This document shows, piece after piece, positions 1-5,645 of a stretch of DNA of 7,160 nt. The stretch is from Actinomycetota bacterium (GTDB taxonomy: Bacteria > Actinomycetota > Humimicrobiia > Humimicrobiales > Humimicrobiaceae): positions 1 to 7,160 of the forward strand of contig JAQUMQ010000067.1 in assembly GCA_028718045.1 (NCBI GenBank), given 5' to 3'. The translations under genes and the position numbers were made by a program. Positions within the stretch are counted from its first letter, which is position 1. The number at the start of each line of letters is the position of its first letter. Under the pieces are notes generated by a model. The model made no database searches, had not been told where the DNA came from, and saw only the letters and a list, made by a program, of their open reading frames with translations.

Positions 1-207
1 AAAAGGTACTTTTGAAATCCTTCCAAAATATCCCTTAAACGCTGGCTTTGCATTATTGGATATGATCATATCTTCTGCTATTTTATCCAAATATTGCGTA
101 CTGATCCCGGGCTTTATGGCACTTTCGAGTCTTGATAAAATATTTGCTACCAATTCCCCAGCTCGTTTCATAGTTTTTATCTCATCATCAGATTTGTAGA
201 TAATCAT
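1..207 (-). CDS. map: Methionine aminopeptidase type I, N-terminal part (cut by window edge)
   Basis: Removes the initiator methionine from new proteins in the cytoplasm as they leave the ribosome. Only the first 69 codons are present, starting with ATG at 207 and running off the left edge in an open frame. My translation begins MIIYKSDDEIKTMKRAGELV and later reads KPGIST and AKPAFKGY. These match the family N-terminus (I-K-S-x-x-E-I-x-x-M-x-x-A-G) and the conserved P-A-F-K-G-Y segment. The metal ligands lie beyond the window and cannot be checked. After GY the protein reads FGRISKVPF, a few residues longer than the common short GY-x-GFPAS loop; some other MetAPs also vary here. The start ATG overlaps the adk stop as ATGA, so translation is probably coupled to adk. 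Its own AAGGA (221-225) lies a rather long 13 bases upstream. The position after adk is the classical one. The family call is secure. Confidence 0.93.
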   Translation of the reverse strand, partial: MIIYKSDDEIKTMKRAGELVANILSRLESAIKPGISTQYLDKIAEDMIISNNAKPAFKGYFGRISKVPF

Positions 208-839
208 AAACGAGCCAATATCCTTTCAAATATTTCATTTTCGCTGCCAATCCCGTCAATATTTTCAACAAGACCCTTTTTCGTATAAAAATCAACAAGC
301 GGCTCTGTTTGTAATTTATACACTTCAAGTCTGTTTTTAATTACTGCTTCCGAATCATCTTTTCTTTTGCTAAGTTTGCTCCCACAGAAATTACATGTAA
401 GATTATCGTCTTTAAAATCATTTAACTTAAAAACTTTTTTGCATTTATCGCAAATCAGCCTGTTGTTGATGCGCTTTACAATTTCTCCTTCATCAACGGT
501 AATATTTATTACCCTATCAAGATTCATATCAAGCTCTTCCAAAAGTTCTGAAAATTTTACCGCCTGCTCGAGAGTTCTTGGAAAACCGTCCATCAAAAAT
601 CCGTCTTTAAATTTTTCTGTCTTGAATTCATCTTTAATCATTCCCAATATTATTTCGTCCGGTACCAGCTTTCCGCTGTGTACGAACTCAGCGGCTTTTC
701 TTCCCATTTCACTGCCTTTGTCAATTTCAGCTCTTAAGATATCGCCTGTTGAAATATGCGGTATCTTAAACTTAGACGCAATTTTTTTTGCTTGCGTTCC
801 TTTCCCCACGCCTGGTGCCCCAAGTATAATAAGCCTCAT
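204..839 (-). CDS. adk: Adenylate kinase with zinc-binding LID
   Basis: Converts ATP + AMP to 2 ADP in the cytoplasm and so balances the adenylate pool. The 211 residues are normal for the long-LID bacterial form. Visible motifs are the P-loop GAPGVGKGT (7-15), STGD of the AMP site (30-33), the signature DGFPRT (84-89), R123 and R127 before the LID, and the DDSEAVIKNRLEVY segment (161-174). The LID carries C130-x2-C133 and C149-x2-C152, the four-cysteine structural zinc site also found in Gram-positive adenylate kinases; E. coli uses other residues there. The ATG at 839 overlaps the secY stop (ATGA), and an AAGGA Shine-Dalgarno lies at 848-852 inside the end of secY. The TGA stop overlaps the map start in the same way. 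Its place between secY and map is the standard one, and expression should follow the ribosomal operon. Confidence 0.98.
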   Translation of the reverse strand: MRLIILGAPGVGKGTQAKKIASKFKIPHISTGDILRAEIDKGSEMGRKAAEFVHSGKLVPDEIILGMIKDEFKTEKFKDGFLMDGFPRTLEQAVKFSELLEELDMNLDRVINITVDEGEIVKRINNRLICDKCKKVFKLNDFKDDNLTCNFCGSKLSKRKDDSEAVIKNRLEVYKLQTEPLVDFYTKKGLVENIDGIGSENEIFERILARL

Positions 840-2098
840 TTAATAAATCCTTCATAATCTCTCATCATTAATTGCGATTCCAGCCATTTCATTGTTTCCA
901 ATGCAACACTTACGGCAATCAATACCGAGGTACCGCCAAACTTAAATGGGATATTCATGGTATCAATCAATATTTCCGGAAGTATGGCAATGATTGCCAA
1001 AAAAATAGCACCGGGAAGAGTAATCCTGTTTAAAATATTGGATAAGAAATCAGTCGTATTTTTGCCGGGACGCAGACCCGGGATATATCCGCCATATTTT
1101 CTTAAATTGTCAGAAGTCTCACTTGGATTGAAAGCTATCGCAGTATAAAAATACGCAAATCCAATTATGAGAAGAGAGTATATTATTATATAAAATACAT
1201 TGATTCTGCCATTTATCGAAGGGCTAAGCCATGTTGCCAGGGTCTGAAGCCATTTGACGTTGATAAACTGTGCAATAGTCGCAGGAAAAAGCAACATGGA
1301 AACAGCAAAGATTATCGGCATTACACCCGACTGATTGACTTTGAGCGGTATATATGTAGTCTGTCCGCCAAATACTTTTCGTCCTACAATCCTTTTTGCG
1401 TATTGAACGGGAATTCTTCTTTCGCCTTGAGTAATAATTATGATAGCCATTACTACCATAACCGAAATAATTACAAATAAAACTATTAAAAACCAATTTG
1501 TGCTTTCAAGTCTGAATAAACTTATAAGCCCTCCGGGAATCCTTGAAACTATCGATGCAAAAATAATAAGAGAGATACCGTTTCCGATGCCATGTAAATT
1601 TATCAATTCTCCAAGCCACATTATTACCGTTGTTCCCGCCGTCAAAGTCAGAATGATCAACGATATATGCATCCAGTCAAATTTAACGACTGCCCCAAAA
1701 TTTCTGAAATAAAAAGTCATTGCCGTGGACTGCACTAATGCCAAACCAACGGTTACATATCTTGAAATTTGATTAACTTTTCTTCTTCCTACTTCACCCT
1801 CTTTTGCAAGAGCATCGAGTTTTGGAATTACAACCTGAAGCAGCTGCATGATAATAGAAGAAGTAATATAAGGCATTATGCCGAGCGAAAAAACCGAAAA
1901 CTTGCCAAGCGCACCTCCCGAAAACAAATCCAGCATTCCCATGATTCCTGTCTCGACCTGCCCGAGAATCTTTGTTGCATCAACTCCCGGGATTGTAAGA
2001 TTGGTTCCAAAACTGTAAAGTGCTAAAATACCAATTGTAAATAAAATCCTATTTCTAAGTTCCTTTATTTTAAACGCATTTAATAGAGCACGAAACAT
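836..2098 (-). CDS. secY: Protein translocase channel subunit SecY
   Basis: Forms the membrane channel of the Sec translocon, with SecE and SecG, for secretion and membrane-protein insertion. The 420 residues are close to the family norm, and the hydrophobic pattern fits ten membrane segments. Recognisable parts are the first segment (about 18-32) followed by the periplasmic TIPGVD (35-40), the segment FSGGALGKFSVFSLGIMPYI with SSIIMQLL, and the cytosolic loop with KEGEVGRRKVNQ. Further on are the C4 loop with GERRIPVQYAKR, then VNQSGVMPIIFA, and the C5 loop with RKYGGYIPGLRPGK, which contacts SecA or the ribosome. The ending MRDYEGFIK is typical. The ATG at 2098 shares one base with the rplO TAA (TAATG). 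A GGAGG at 2106-2110, inside the last rplO codons, is 7 bases away. Translation should be coupled to rplO, and to adk downstream through ATGA. No truncation or frameshift is seen. Confidence 0.98.
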   Translation of the reverse strand: MFRALLNAFKIKELRNRILFTIGILALYSFGTNLTIPGVDATKILGQVETGIMGMLDLFSGGALGKFSVFSLGIMPYITSSIIMQLLQVVIPKLDALAKEGEVGRRKVNQISRYVTVGLALVQSTAMTFYFRNFGAVVKFDWMHISLIILTLTAGTTVIMWLGELINLHGIGNGISLIIFASIVSRIPGGLISLFRLESTNWFLIVLFVIISVMVVMAIIIITQGERRIPVQYAKRIVGRKVFGGQTTYIPLKVNQSGVMPIIFAVSMLLFPATIAQFINVKWLQTLATWLSPSINGRINVFYIIIYSLLIIGFAYFYTAIAFNPSETSDNLRKYGGYIPGLRPGKNTTDFLSNILNRITLPGAIFLAIIAILPEILIDTMNIPFKFGGTSVLIAVSVALETMKWLESQLMMRDYEGFIK

Positions 2099-2550
2099 TA
2101 AACTGCCTCCGCTTTTCCCCCAGCTTTTTCTATTTTTTCAATTGCGCTTTTGCTAAAATAATCGGCTTTAACGGTAAGTTTTTTTGTCAAACTTCCGTTA
2201 CCCAATATTTTAACCTTGTTATTCTTATCTATTATCATCCCTGATTTCATAAAAGTATCGAAATCAACCGTAAGTCCTTCGTCGAATTTTTCCAGCTGGC
2301 TTAAATTGATAATATTAAATTCTGCTTTTCTGGTGTTTTTAAAACCTTTTATATGAGGAAGTCTTCTGTGAAGCGGCATTTGCCCTCCTTCAAATCCTAA
2401 CCTGACCTTGCTTCTGCCGCCAGACCTGGAAAGCTGTCCTTTGCTTCCTCTTCCGGAAGTAGTTCCGTGTCCCGAACCGTTTCCTCTTCCGATTCGTTTT
2501 TTATTTTTAATCGAGCCATAAGCTGGTCCTAAATCATTGATGTTAACCAT
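2098..2550 (-). CDS. rplO: Large-subunit ribosomal protein L15 (uL15)
   Basis: A late-assembling protein of the 50S subunit. It threads a basic, glycine-rich N-terminal arm into 23S rRNA. The 150 residues match the family (about 145-150). The arm shows KKRIGRGNGSGHGTTSGRGSKGQ, then SGGRSKVRLGFEGGQMPLHRRLP with the conserved H-R-R-L-P and GFKN, followed by the globular domain up to GGKAEAV. Start ATG at 2550 has AGGAG at 2556-2560. The TAA stop overlaps the secY ATG by one base. rpsE ends 39 bases upstream. In most bacteria rpmD (L30) lies in that gap, but 39 bases are far too few for it. No internal anomaly is visible. Confidence 0.98.
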   Translation of the reverse strand: MVNINDLGPAYGSIKNKKRIGRGNGSGHGTTSGRGSKGQLSRSGGRSKVRLGFEGGQMPLHRRLPHIKGFKNTRKAEFNIINLSQLEKFDEGLTVDFDTFMKSGMIIDKNNKVKILGNGSLTKKLTVKADYFSKSAIEKIEKAGGKAEAV

Positions 2551-2589
2551 TCTTACTCCTTCAAAAAAGCTTATGCATTGTTAATTATT
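2551..2589 (-). other. rpsE-rplO junction lacking rpmD
   Basis: This 39-base spacer is where rpmD (L30, about 60 codons) usually sits. It holds only AT-rich sequence, the AGGAG of rplO (2556-2560) and a six-codon micro-frame, ATG at 2578 to TGA at 2561-2563, reading MHKLF. No L30-like coding can fit here. Absence at this locus is seen directly; absence from the genome is inference. L30 is known to be missing from several bacterial lineages, so this alone is a weak taxonomic clue. Confidence 0.85.
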
Positions 2590-3042
2590 TTAATATGAAC
2601 TTTTAATGCTTTTAAGTCCATCAATCGTTGCATTTACGATGCTTAGAGCATTCGGGCTGCCAATGGATTTTGCAACAACATCCTTGACGCCGGCAAGTTC
2701 CATAATGGCCCTAACAGGACCTCCTGCGATTACGCCGGTCCCTTGATTAGCAGGTTTGAAAAATACATGCCCAGCCCCTTTAACAGCATTAACTTCATAT
2801 GGCACTGTCCCATTCTTCAATGGAACCCTGAACATATTTTTCTTTGCAGCATGAACACCCTTTTGAATTGCAGTTGAAACTTCGTTTGCTTTCCCAAATC
2901 CGACTCCGACCATCCCATTCATATCCCCAACCGCAACCAATGCCGAAAAACTGAATCTTCTTCCACCTTTAACAACTTTGGCTACCCTGTTTATCTTCAA
3001 AACTTTTTCAGCGATATTTCCTTCTTTAGAAAATTCTGGCAC
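2590..3042 (-). CDS. rpsE: Small-subunit ribosomal protein S5 (uS5)
   Basis: Sits near the mRNA entry channel of the 30S subunit and contributes to decoding accuracy and mRNA unwinding. The 150 residues are somewhat shorter than in E. coli (167), mainly because of short termini. The N-terminal double-stranded-RNA-binding-like domain shows NRVAKVVKGGRRFSFSALV, then VGDMNGMVGVGFGKANEV. The C-terminal part has GVIAGGPVRAIMELAGVKDV and SIGSPNALSIVNAT, all standard. The start is GTG at 3042, giving PEFSKEGN. It is chosen because a strong AAGGAGG (3049-3055) lies 6 bases upstream and the protein begins where the family does. It lies 28 bases after rplR and 39 before rplO. Confidence 0.98.
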   Translation of the reverse strand: MPEFSKEGNIAEKVLKINRVAKVVKGGRRFSFSALVAVGDMNGMVGVGFGKANEVSTAIQKGVHAAKKNMFRVPLKNGTVPYEVNAVKGAGHVFFKPANQGTGVIAGGPVRAIMELAGVKDVVAKSIGSPNALSIVNATIDGLKSIKSSY

Positions 3043-3048
3043 TACCTT

Positions 3049-3055
3049 CCTCCTT
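3049..3055 (-). promoter_or_regulatory. Shine-Dalgarno supporting the rpsE GTG start
   Basis: The minus strand reads AAGGAGG six bases before GTG at 3042, a near-full match to the anti-Shine-Dalgarno. It supports the non-ATG start of rpsE. Confidence 0.85.
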
Positions 3056-3070
3056 AAAATAAAAACCTGT

Positions 3071-3433
3071 TTAAAATATTAACCCGCCATCTCTGGCACC
3101 ATCTGCCAGAGCTTTGACTCTACCATGATATTTAAAACTGCCTCTGTCGAAAACGATCTTATCGATATTTTTTGCTTTTGCCTTTTCCGCTAAAATCTTC
3201 CCTGTCCTGAAACAAACACCAAGATAACCTTTTTCGTCAGGCATTCTTTCGATAGCTTTGCTGCTTATCCCTGTTATTGCAGCACCTGTTTTATTGTCAA
3301 TAATTTGCGCATAAATATAATTATTGCTTCTAAAAACACAAAGCTTTGGCCTATCGCTTGTTTTATTTATTTTCGACCTTACCGATAATTTTCTCCTGTC
3401 AGATGCGCTTCTGAATTGTTTTTTGGTTCTCAT
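3071..3433 (-). CDS. rplR: Large-subunit ribosomal protein L18 (uL18)
   Basis: Binds 5S rRNA and, with L5, anchors it in the central protuberance of the 50S subunit. The 120 residues are the usual bacterial length. The basic N-terminal arm (TKKQFRSASDRRKLSVRSKI) is followed by RPKLCVFRSNNYIYAQIIDN. The C-terminal signature FDRGSFKYHGRVKALADGARDGG ends in LIF. All are strong family matches. Start ATG at 3433 has AGGAG at 3439-3443, five bases away. It is preceded by the widest gap in the window (93 bases after rplF) and followed 28 bases later by rpsE. Nothing is odd inside the gene. Confidence 0.98.
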   Translation of the reverse strand: MRTKKQFRSASDRRKLSVRSKINKTSDRPKLCVFRSNNYIYAQIIDNKTGAAITGISSKAIERMPDEKGYLGVCFRTGKILAEKAKAKNIDKIVFDRGSFKYHGRVKALADGARDGGLIF

Positions 3434-3526
3434 AAAAGCTCCTGTATTTTAAAAATTACTTAAGAATTATTAAATTCGACATAAAATCATCAATTTCAAT
3501 CCAATATAATCAAACTACATCGTTAG
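3434..3526 (-). other. 93-base rplF-rplR spacer
   Basis: The longest non-coding stretch in the window is very AT-rich. It contains the rplR Shine-Dalgarno (3439-3443). On the minus strand there are loose promoter-like words, such as TTGATG followed by AATTTAATAATT, but base composition makes such words expected by chance. I see no GC stem with a U-run, no tRNA-like fold and no open frame resembling a ribosomal protein. No function can be assigned. Confidence 0.5.
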
Positions 3527-4042
3527 CTATTTCTTACTGCCGGCTTTGCTGCCAGAAGCTGTAGTTTTTCCGACTTTTCTTTTAATGATTTCATCTTTAT
3601 ACTTAATGCCTTTACCTTTATAGGGTTCTGGTTTTCTTACATTTCTGATCATATTGGCAACTTCGCCAACTTTTTGCTTGTCGATTCCTTTAACGACTAT
3701 GAGGTTTTGATTTGGCAAATCAAAGCTAATTCCGCTTATTGCCTTAATTAAAACAGGATTTGAATATCCTATCAATATTTCAAGATCGTTGCCTTTTTTG
3801 CTTGCTCTGTATCCAACACCGATTATATTAAGTGATTTTTCAAAGCCTTCGCTTACGCCTTTAACCATATTGTTTAAAAGGCTTCTGTATAAGCCGTGTT
3901 GAGAACGGCTAGCCTTGTTGTCAGATTTTCTTGTCACGACAAGTTTGTTTTCTTTAATAGCTAAATCAACAGAATCTCCAAGATCCGGAGAAAGCTCCCC
4001 GAGTTTTCCCTTTACCGCTACTTTATTCCCATCTACAATCAC
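3527..4042 (-). CDS. rplF: Ribosomal protein L6 (uL6), intact body after an in-frame stop
   Basis: L6 sits near the sarcin-ricin loop and the factor-binding site of the 50S subunit. The open frame from GTG at 4042 gives 171 residues with both L6 domains: VDGNKVAVKGKLGEL near the start, then ASRSQHGLYRSLLNNMVKGVSEGFEKSL, IIGVGYRASKKGNDLEILIGYS, and the C-terminal signature PEPYKGKGIKYKDEIIKRKVGK. The conserved first residues are encoded in the same frame further upstream, from GTG at 4090, but separated by TAA at 4052-4054. GTG 4042 would be codon 17 of the full gene. Without the stop the protein would have 187 residues, a little over the usual 175-180, because of a short Ser/Lys/Gly tail ending SGSKAGSKK. 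The stop codon is TAG. This may be a sequencing error, a real nonsense mutation, or a restart at 4042. The family call is certain; the true start is not. Confidence 0.93.
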   Translation of the reverse strand: MIVDGNKVAVKGKLGELSPDLGDSVDLAIKENKLVVTRKSDNKASRSQHGLYRSLLNNMVKGVSEGFEKSLNIIGVGYRASKKGNDLEILIGYSNPVLIKAISGISFDLPNQNLIVVKGIDKQKVGEVANMIRNVRKPEPYKGKGIKYKDEIIKRKVGKTTASGSKAGSKK

Positions 4043-4090
4043 ATTTACACCTTACGGAATATCGATTGGTATTTTTCCAATTCTGGACAC
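4043..4090 (-). other. rplF: L6 N-terminal codons interrupted by TAA at codon 13
   Basis: Read from GTG at 4090, the codons give V/M-SRIGKIPIDIP, stop, GVN, and continue in frame into VIVDGNKVAVKG. This matches the family N-terminus (SRIGK-x-PI-x-IP-x-GV), so the block is real L6 coding and not spacer. The codon at 4052-4054 (minus-strand TAA) sits where relatives usually have Lys, Ala, Glu or Ser. One base change (for example AAA to TAA) would account for it. The block follows the rpsH stop by 19 bases and has an AGGGGG ribosome-site variant at 4098-4103. The stop is read directly from the sequence; its biological meaning is open. Confidence 0.9.
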
Positions 4091-4097
4091 TTTAAAT

Positions 4098-4103
4098 CCC
4101 CCT
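4098..4103 (-). promoter_or_regulatory. Variant Shine-Dalgarno for the full-length rplF start
   Basis: AGGGGG lies seven bases before GTG at 4090. It differs from AGGAGG by one base and would pair with a G-U wobble. The same word precedes the TTG start of rpsQ. Its presence shows that translation of rplF was built to begin at 4090, before the in-frame TAA. Confidence 0.7.
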
Positions 4104-4109
4104 TTTACT

Positions 4110-4508
4110 TTACCAGATGTAACAAATAATTTCGCCGCCAAGACCTAACTTCTTTGCTTCTGAACCTGTTATGATTCCTTTTGATGTCGAAACTATAACT
4201 GTTCCAATTCCACCTAATACTTTGGGTATTTCATTATTTTTAGCATAAGTTCTAAGTCCGGGTTTGCTGATTCTTCTAATCCCAGATATAACGCTGTTTT
4301 TATTTTTATCAAACTTCAAATAGATTCTTAGAAATTTTATCGCGCTGTCGCTGGTTATCTCATAATTTTTTATAAAGCCTTTTTCAACCATGATTTTCGC
4401 GATATCCTGCTTAACCTTAGAATCGGGAATATCGACAAAATCGAGCCTTGCCTTGTTTGCATTTCTGATCCTTGTCAGCATATCTGCAATAGGATCCGTA
4501 ACAACCAT
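4110..4508 (-). CDS. rpsH: Small-subunit ribosomal protein S8 (uS8)
   Basis: A primary 16S rRNA binder that organises the platform of the 30S subunit. In E. coli it also represses the spc operon by binding its mRNA. The 132 residues are the normal length. The N-terminal domain begins MVVTDPIADMLTRIRNANKA, and the C-terminal rRNA-binding domain shows RISKPGLRTYAKNNEIPKVLGGIGTVIVSTSKG with the closing LGGEIICYIW. These are canonical. Start ATG at 4508 has a strong AAGGAGG at 4514-4520. The gap from rpsN is 15 bases. I looked for an S8-type operator around the rplX-rplE junction but could not identify one by eye. Confidence 0.98.
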   Translation of the reverse strand: MVVTDPIADMLTRIRNANKARLDFVDIPDSKVKQDIAKIMVEKGFIKNYEITSDSAIKFLRIYLKFDKNKNSVISGIRRISKPGLRTYAKNNEIPKVLGGIGTVIVSTSKGIITGSEAKKLGLGGEIICYIW

Positions 4509-4523
4509 TAGTTCCTCCTTTAA

Positions 4524-4709
4524 TTACCAACTGGACTTTGTAAGTCCAGGTATTTTTCCTTCATGCGCAAGTTCTCTGAGACAAATTCTGCATAAACCAA
4601 AAGTTCTGAAATATCCTCTTGGTCTGCCGCATTTACTACACCTGTTATATCTCCTTGCAGAGAATTTAGGTGCCCTGCCATGTTTTGCAATTAATGACTT
4701 TTTAGCCAA
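4524..4709 (-). CDS. rpsN: Small-subunit ribosomal protein S14, zinc-binding type (uS14)
   Basis: Part of the 30S head. The 61 residues are typical of the short zinc form; the zinc-free form is about 100 residues. The zinc site is C24-x2-C27 and C40-x2-C43, in NRCSKCGRPRGYFRTFGLCRICLREL, and the end PGLTKSSW is canonical. The start codon is TTG at 4709, giving (M)AKKSLIAKHG exactly where the family begins. A strong AGGAGG at 4715-4720 supports it, and there is no in-frame ATG nearby. The cluster position between rplE and rpsH is standard. The zinc form suggests no special low-zinc adaptation at this locus. Confidence 0.97.
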   Translation of the reverse strand: MAKKSLIAKHGRAPKFSARRYNRCSKCGRPRGYFRTFGLCRICLRELAHEGKIPGLTKSSW

Positions 4710-4714
4710 AAAAC

Positions 4715-4720
4715 CCTCCT
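4715..4720 (-). promoter_or_regulatory. Shine-Dalgarno deciding the rpsN TTG start
   Basis: AGGAGG lies five bases before TTG at 4709 on the minus strand. It fixes the rare start codon, since no in-frame ATG exists at the S14 N-terminus. Confidence 0.85.
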
Positions 4721-4730
4721 GTGATAAAAA

Positions 4731-5282
4731 TTATTTTTTAAACGGAAAACCAAATTTTTCAAGCAAACTTAAAGCATCGCTATCGCTTCCGGTATTTGTG
4801 GTAAGCGTAATATTCATACCCTTGATTATCTGTGAGTCTTCGAGATCAACCTCGGGAAATATAGTTTGCTCTCGCAAACCAAGCGTATAATTTCCGTTTC
4901 CATCAAAGCCTTTCTTGGAAATTCCTCTAAAATCTCTGATTCTAGGAATAGCAATATTTAAAAGCCTGTCTAAAAACTCATACATTCTGGCTCCTCTTAA
5001 AGTAACTTTACAGCCTATGGAATTGCCTTCTCTTACTTTAAAACTTGCTATCGACTTTTTTGCTTTGGTTATAACAGGCTTTTGCCCGCTTATCTTTGAT
5101 AAATCTTTAAAAGCAGATTCAAGTTCTTTCTGATTGGAGGATGCCGATCCCACCCCCATATTTATCGTAATCTTTTTTAACCTCGGAACCTGCATAACAT
5201 TTTTATAATTATGTTCTTCCATCAATAGTTTCACGATTTCTTTTTCGTACTTTTCTCTTAATCTAGGTCTTATGTCTGTCAT
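4731..5282 (-). CDS. rplE: Large-subunit ribosomal protein L5 (uL5)
   Basis: Binds 5S rRNA in the central protuberance of the 50S subunit, contacts the P-site tRNA and bridges to the 30S head. From ATG at 5282 the protein has 183 residues, the family length (about 180). It begins MTDIRPRLREKYEKEIVKLL and shows VPRLKKITINMGVGSA, then GQKPVITKAKKSIASFKVREG and IGCKVTLRGARMYEFLDRLL, and finally IPRIRDFRGISKKGFDGNGNY and EQTIFPEVDLE. The frame stays open to 5327, but those 15 extra codons overlap the end of rplX and match nothing in L5. AGAGGA at 5289-5294, six bases from ATG 5282, settles the start. It lies 26 bases after rplX and 21 before rpsN. Confidence 0.97.
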   Translation of the reverse strand: MTDIRPRLREKYEKEIVKLLMEEHNYKNVMQVPRLKKITINMGVGSASSNQKELESAFKDLSKISGQKPVITKAKKSIASFKVREGNSIGCKVTLRGARMYEFLDRLLNIAIPRIRDFRGISKKGFDGNGNYTLGLREQTIFPEVDLEDSQIIKGMNITLTTNTGSDSDALSLLEKFGFPFKK

Positions 5283-5288
5283 ATCCAA

Positions 5289-5294
5289 TCCTCT
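5289..5294 (-). promoter_or_regulatory. Shine-Dalgarno deciding the rplE start
   Basis: AGAGGA sits six bases before ATG 5282. It favours this start over the upstream in-frame start at 5327, which would overlap rplX. Confidence 0.8.
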
Positions 5295-5308
5295 TTTAAA
5301 ACATAAAT

Positions 5309-5617
5309 TTAAATTTGTTGCCCGCAAGCTTTACAAACTCTCGTCTTTTGATCTTCTTTTACTTCAAAACCAACTCTTGTATCTTTGCCGCAGCTTGGAC
5401 AAACAAGCTTTACATTTGAAATATTAATAGGACCTTCTTTTTTTATAATGCCCCCAGGTTGATTTTGTCCCTTTGACCTGGTATGTCTTTTAATTATATT
5501 TGCACCTTCAACAAAGACTTTTTCATCGGCAAAATTAATCCTTAGCACCTTTCCGATTTTTCCCTTGTCTTTGCCGTTAATAATTTTTACCTTATCATTT
5601 TTTTTAATCTTAAACAT
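5309..5617 (-). CDS. rplX: Large-subunit ribosomal protein L24 (uL24) with C-terminal zinc ribbon
   Basis: An assembly initiator of the 50S subunit that binds the 5' end of 23S rRNA near the tunnel exit. The 102 residues are the usual length. The KOW motif lies at about residues 6-30 (KVKIINGKDKGKIGKVLRI). It is followed by VEGANIIKRHTR and the QPGGIIKKEGPINISNV segment, which are standard. The C-terminus carries C73-x2-C76 and C95-x2-C98, forming a probable zinc ribbon; E. coli L24 lacks these cysteines, but many other bacteria have them. ATG at 5617 has AGGAG at 5627-5631, nine bases away. It lies 28 bases after rplN. The family call is firm; zinc binding is inferred from the cysteine pattern. 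Confidence 0.98.
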   Translation of the reverse strand: MFKIKKNDKVKIINGKDKGKIGKVLRINFADEKVFVEGANIIKRHTRSKGQNQPGGIIKKEGPINISNVKLVCPSCGKDTRVGFEVKEDQKTRVCKACGQQI

Positions 5618-5645
5618 TGTTTTTCGCTCCTGATTTAAAAATATA

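Noticed and set aside
367..843. 158-residue open frame on the plus strand
   Set aside because: It lies wholly opposite adk, which has every catalytic motif; the translation is Ser/Phe/Ile-rich and matches no family. It is an antisense shadow.
1224..1496. 90-residue minus-strand frame inside secY
   Set aside because: It is in another frame within the conserved SecY core, rich in Tyr, Cys and Asn, with no family resemblance.
2561..2578. Six-codon micro-frame (MHKLF) where rpmD normally sits, as a possible rpmD remnant or leader peptide
   Set aside because: It is too short to compare with L30, lacks its own ribosome site, and such micro-frames are common by chance in AT-rich spacers.
4052..4054. 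TAA as part of an alternative genetic code
   Set aside because: TAA ends at least nine other genes here at family-normal C-termini, and TGA ends secY, adk and rplN, so neither codon is reassigned generally.
4390..4890. 166-residue open frame on the plus strand
   Set aside because: It runs opposite rpsH, rpsN and rplE across their junctions. Those genes are unmistakable, and this frame has no recognisable domain.
5283..5308. S8-binding operator at the rplX-rplE junction, as in E. coli
   Set aside because: The 26-base spacer is AT-rich, and I could not recognise the S8-type internal-loop helix; a folding comparison with 16S helix 21 would be needed.
5283..5327. 15-codon N-terminal extension of L5
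   Set aside because: It would overlap the rplX end, has no family match, and a Shine-Dalgarno points to ATG 5282.
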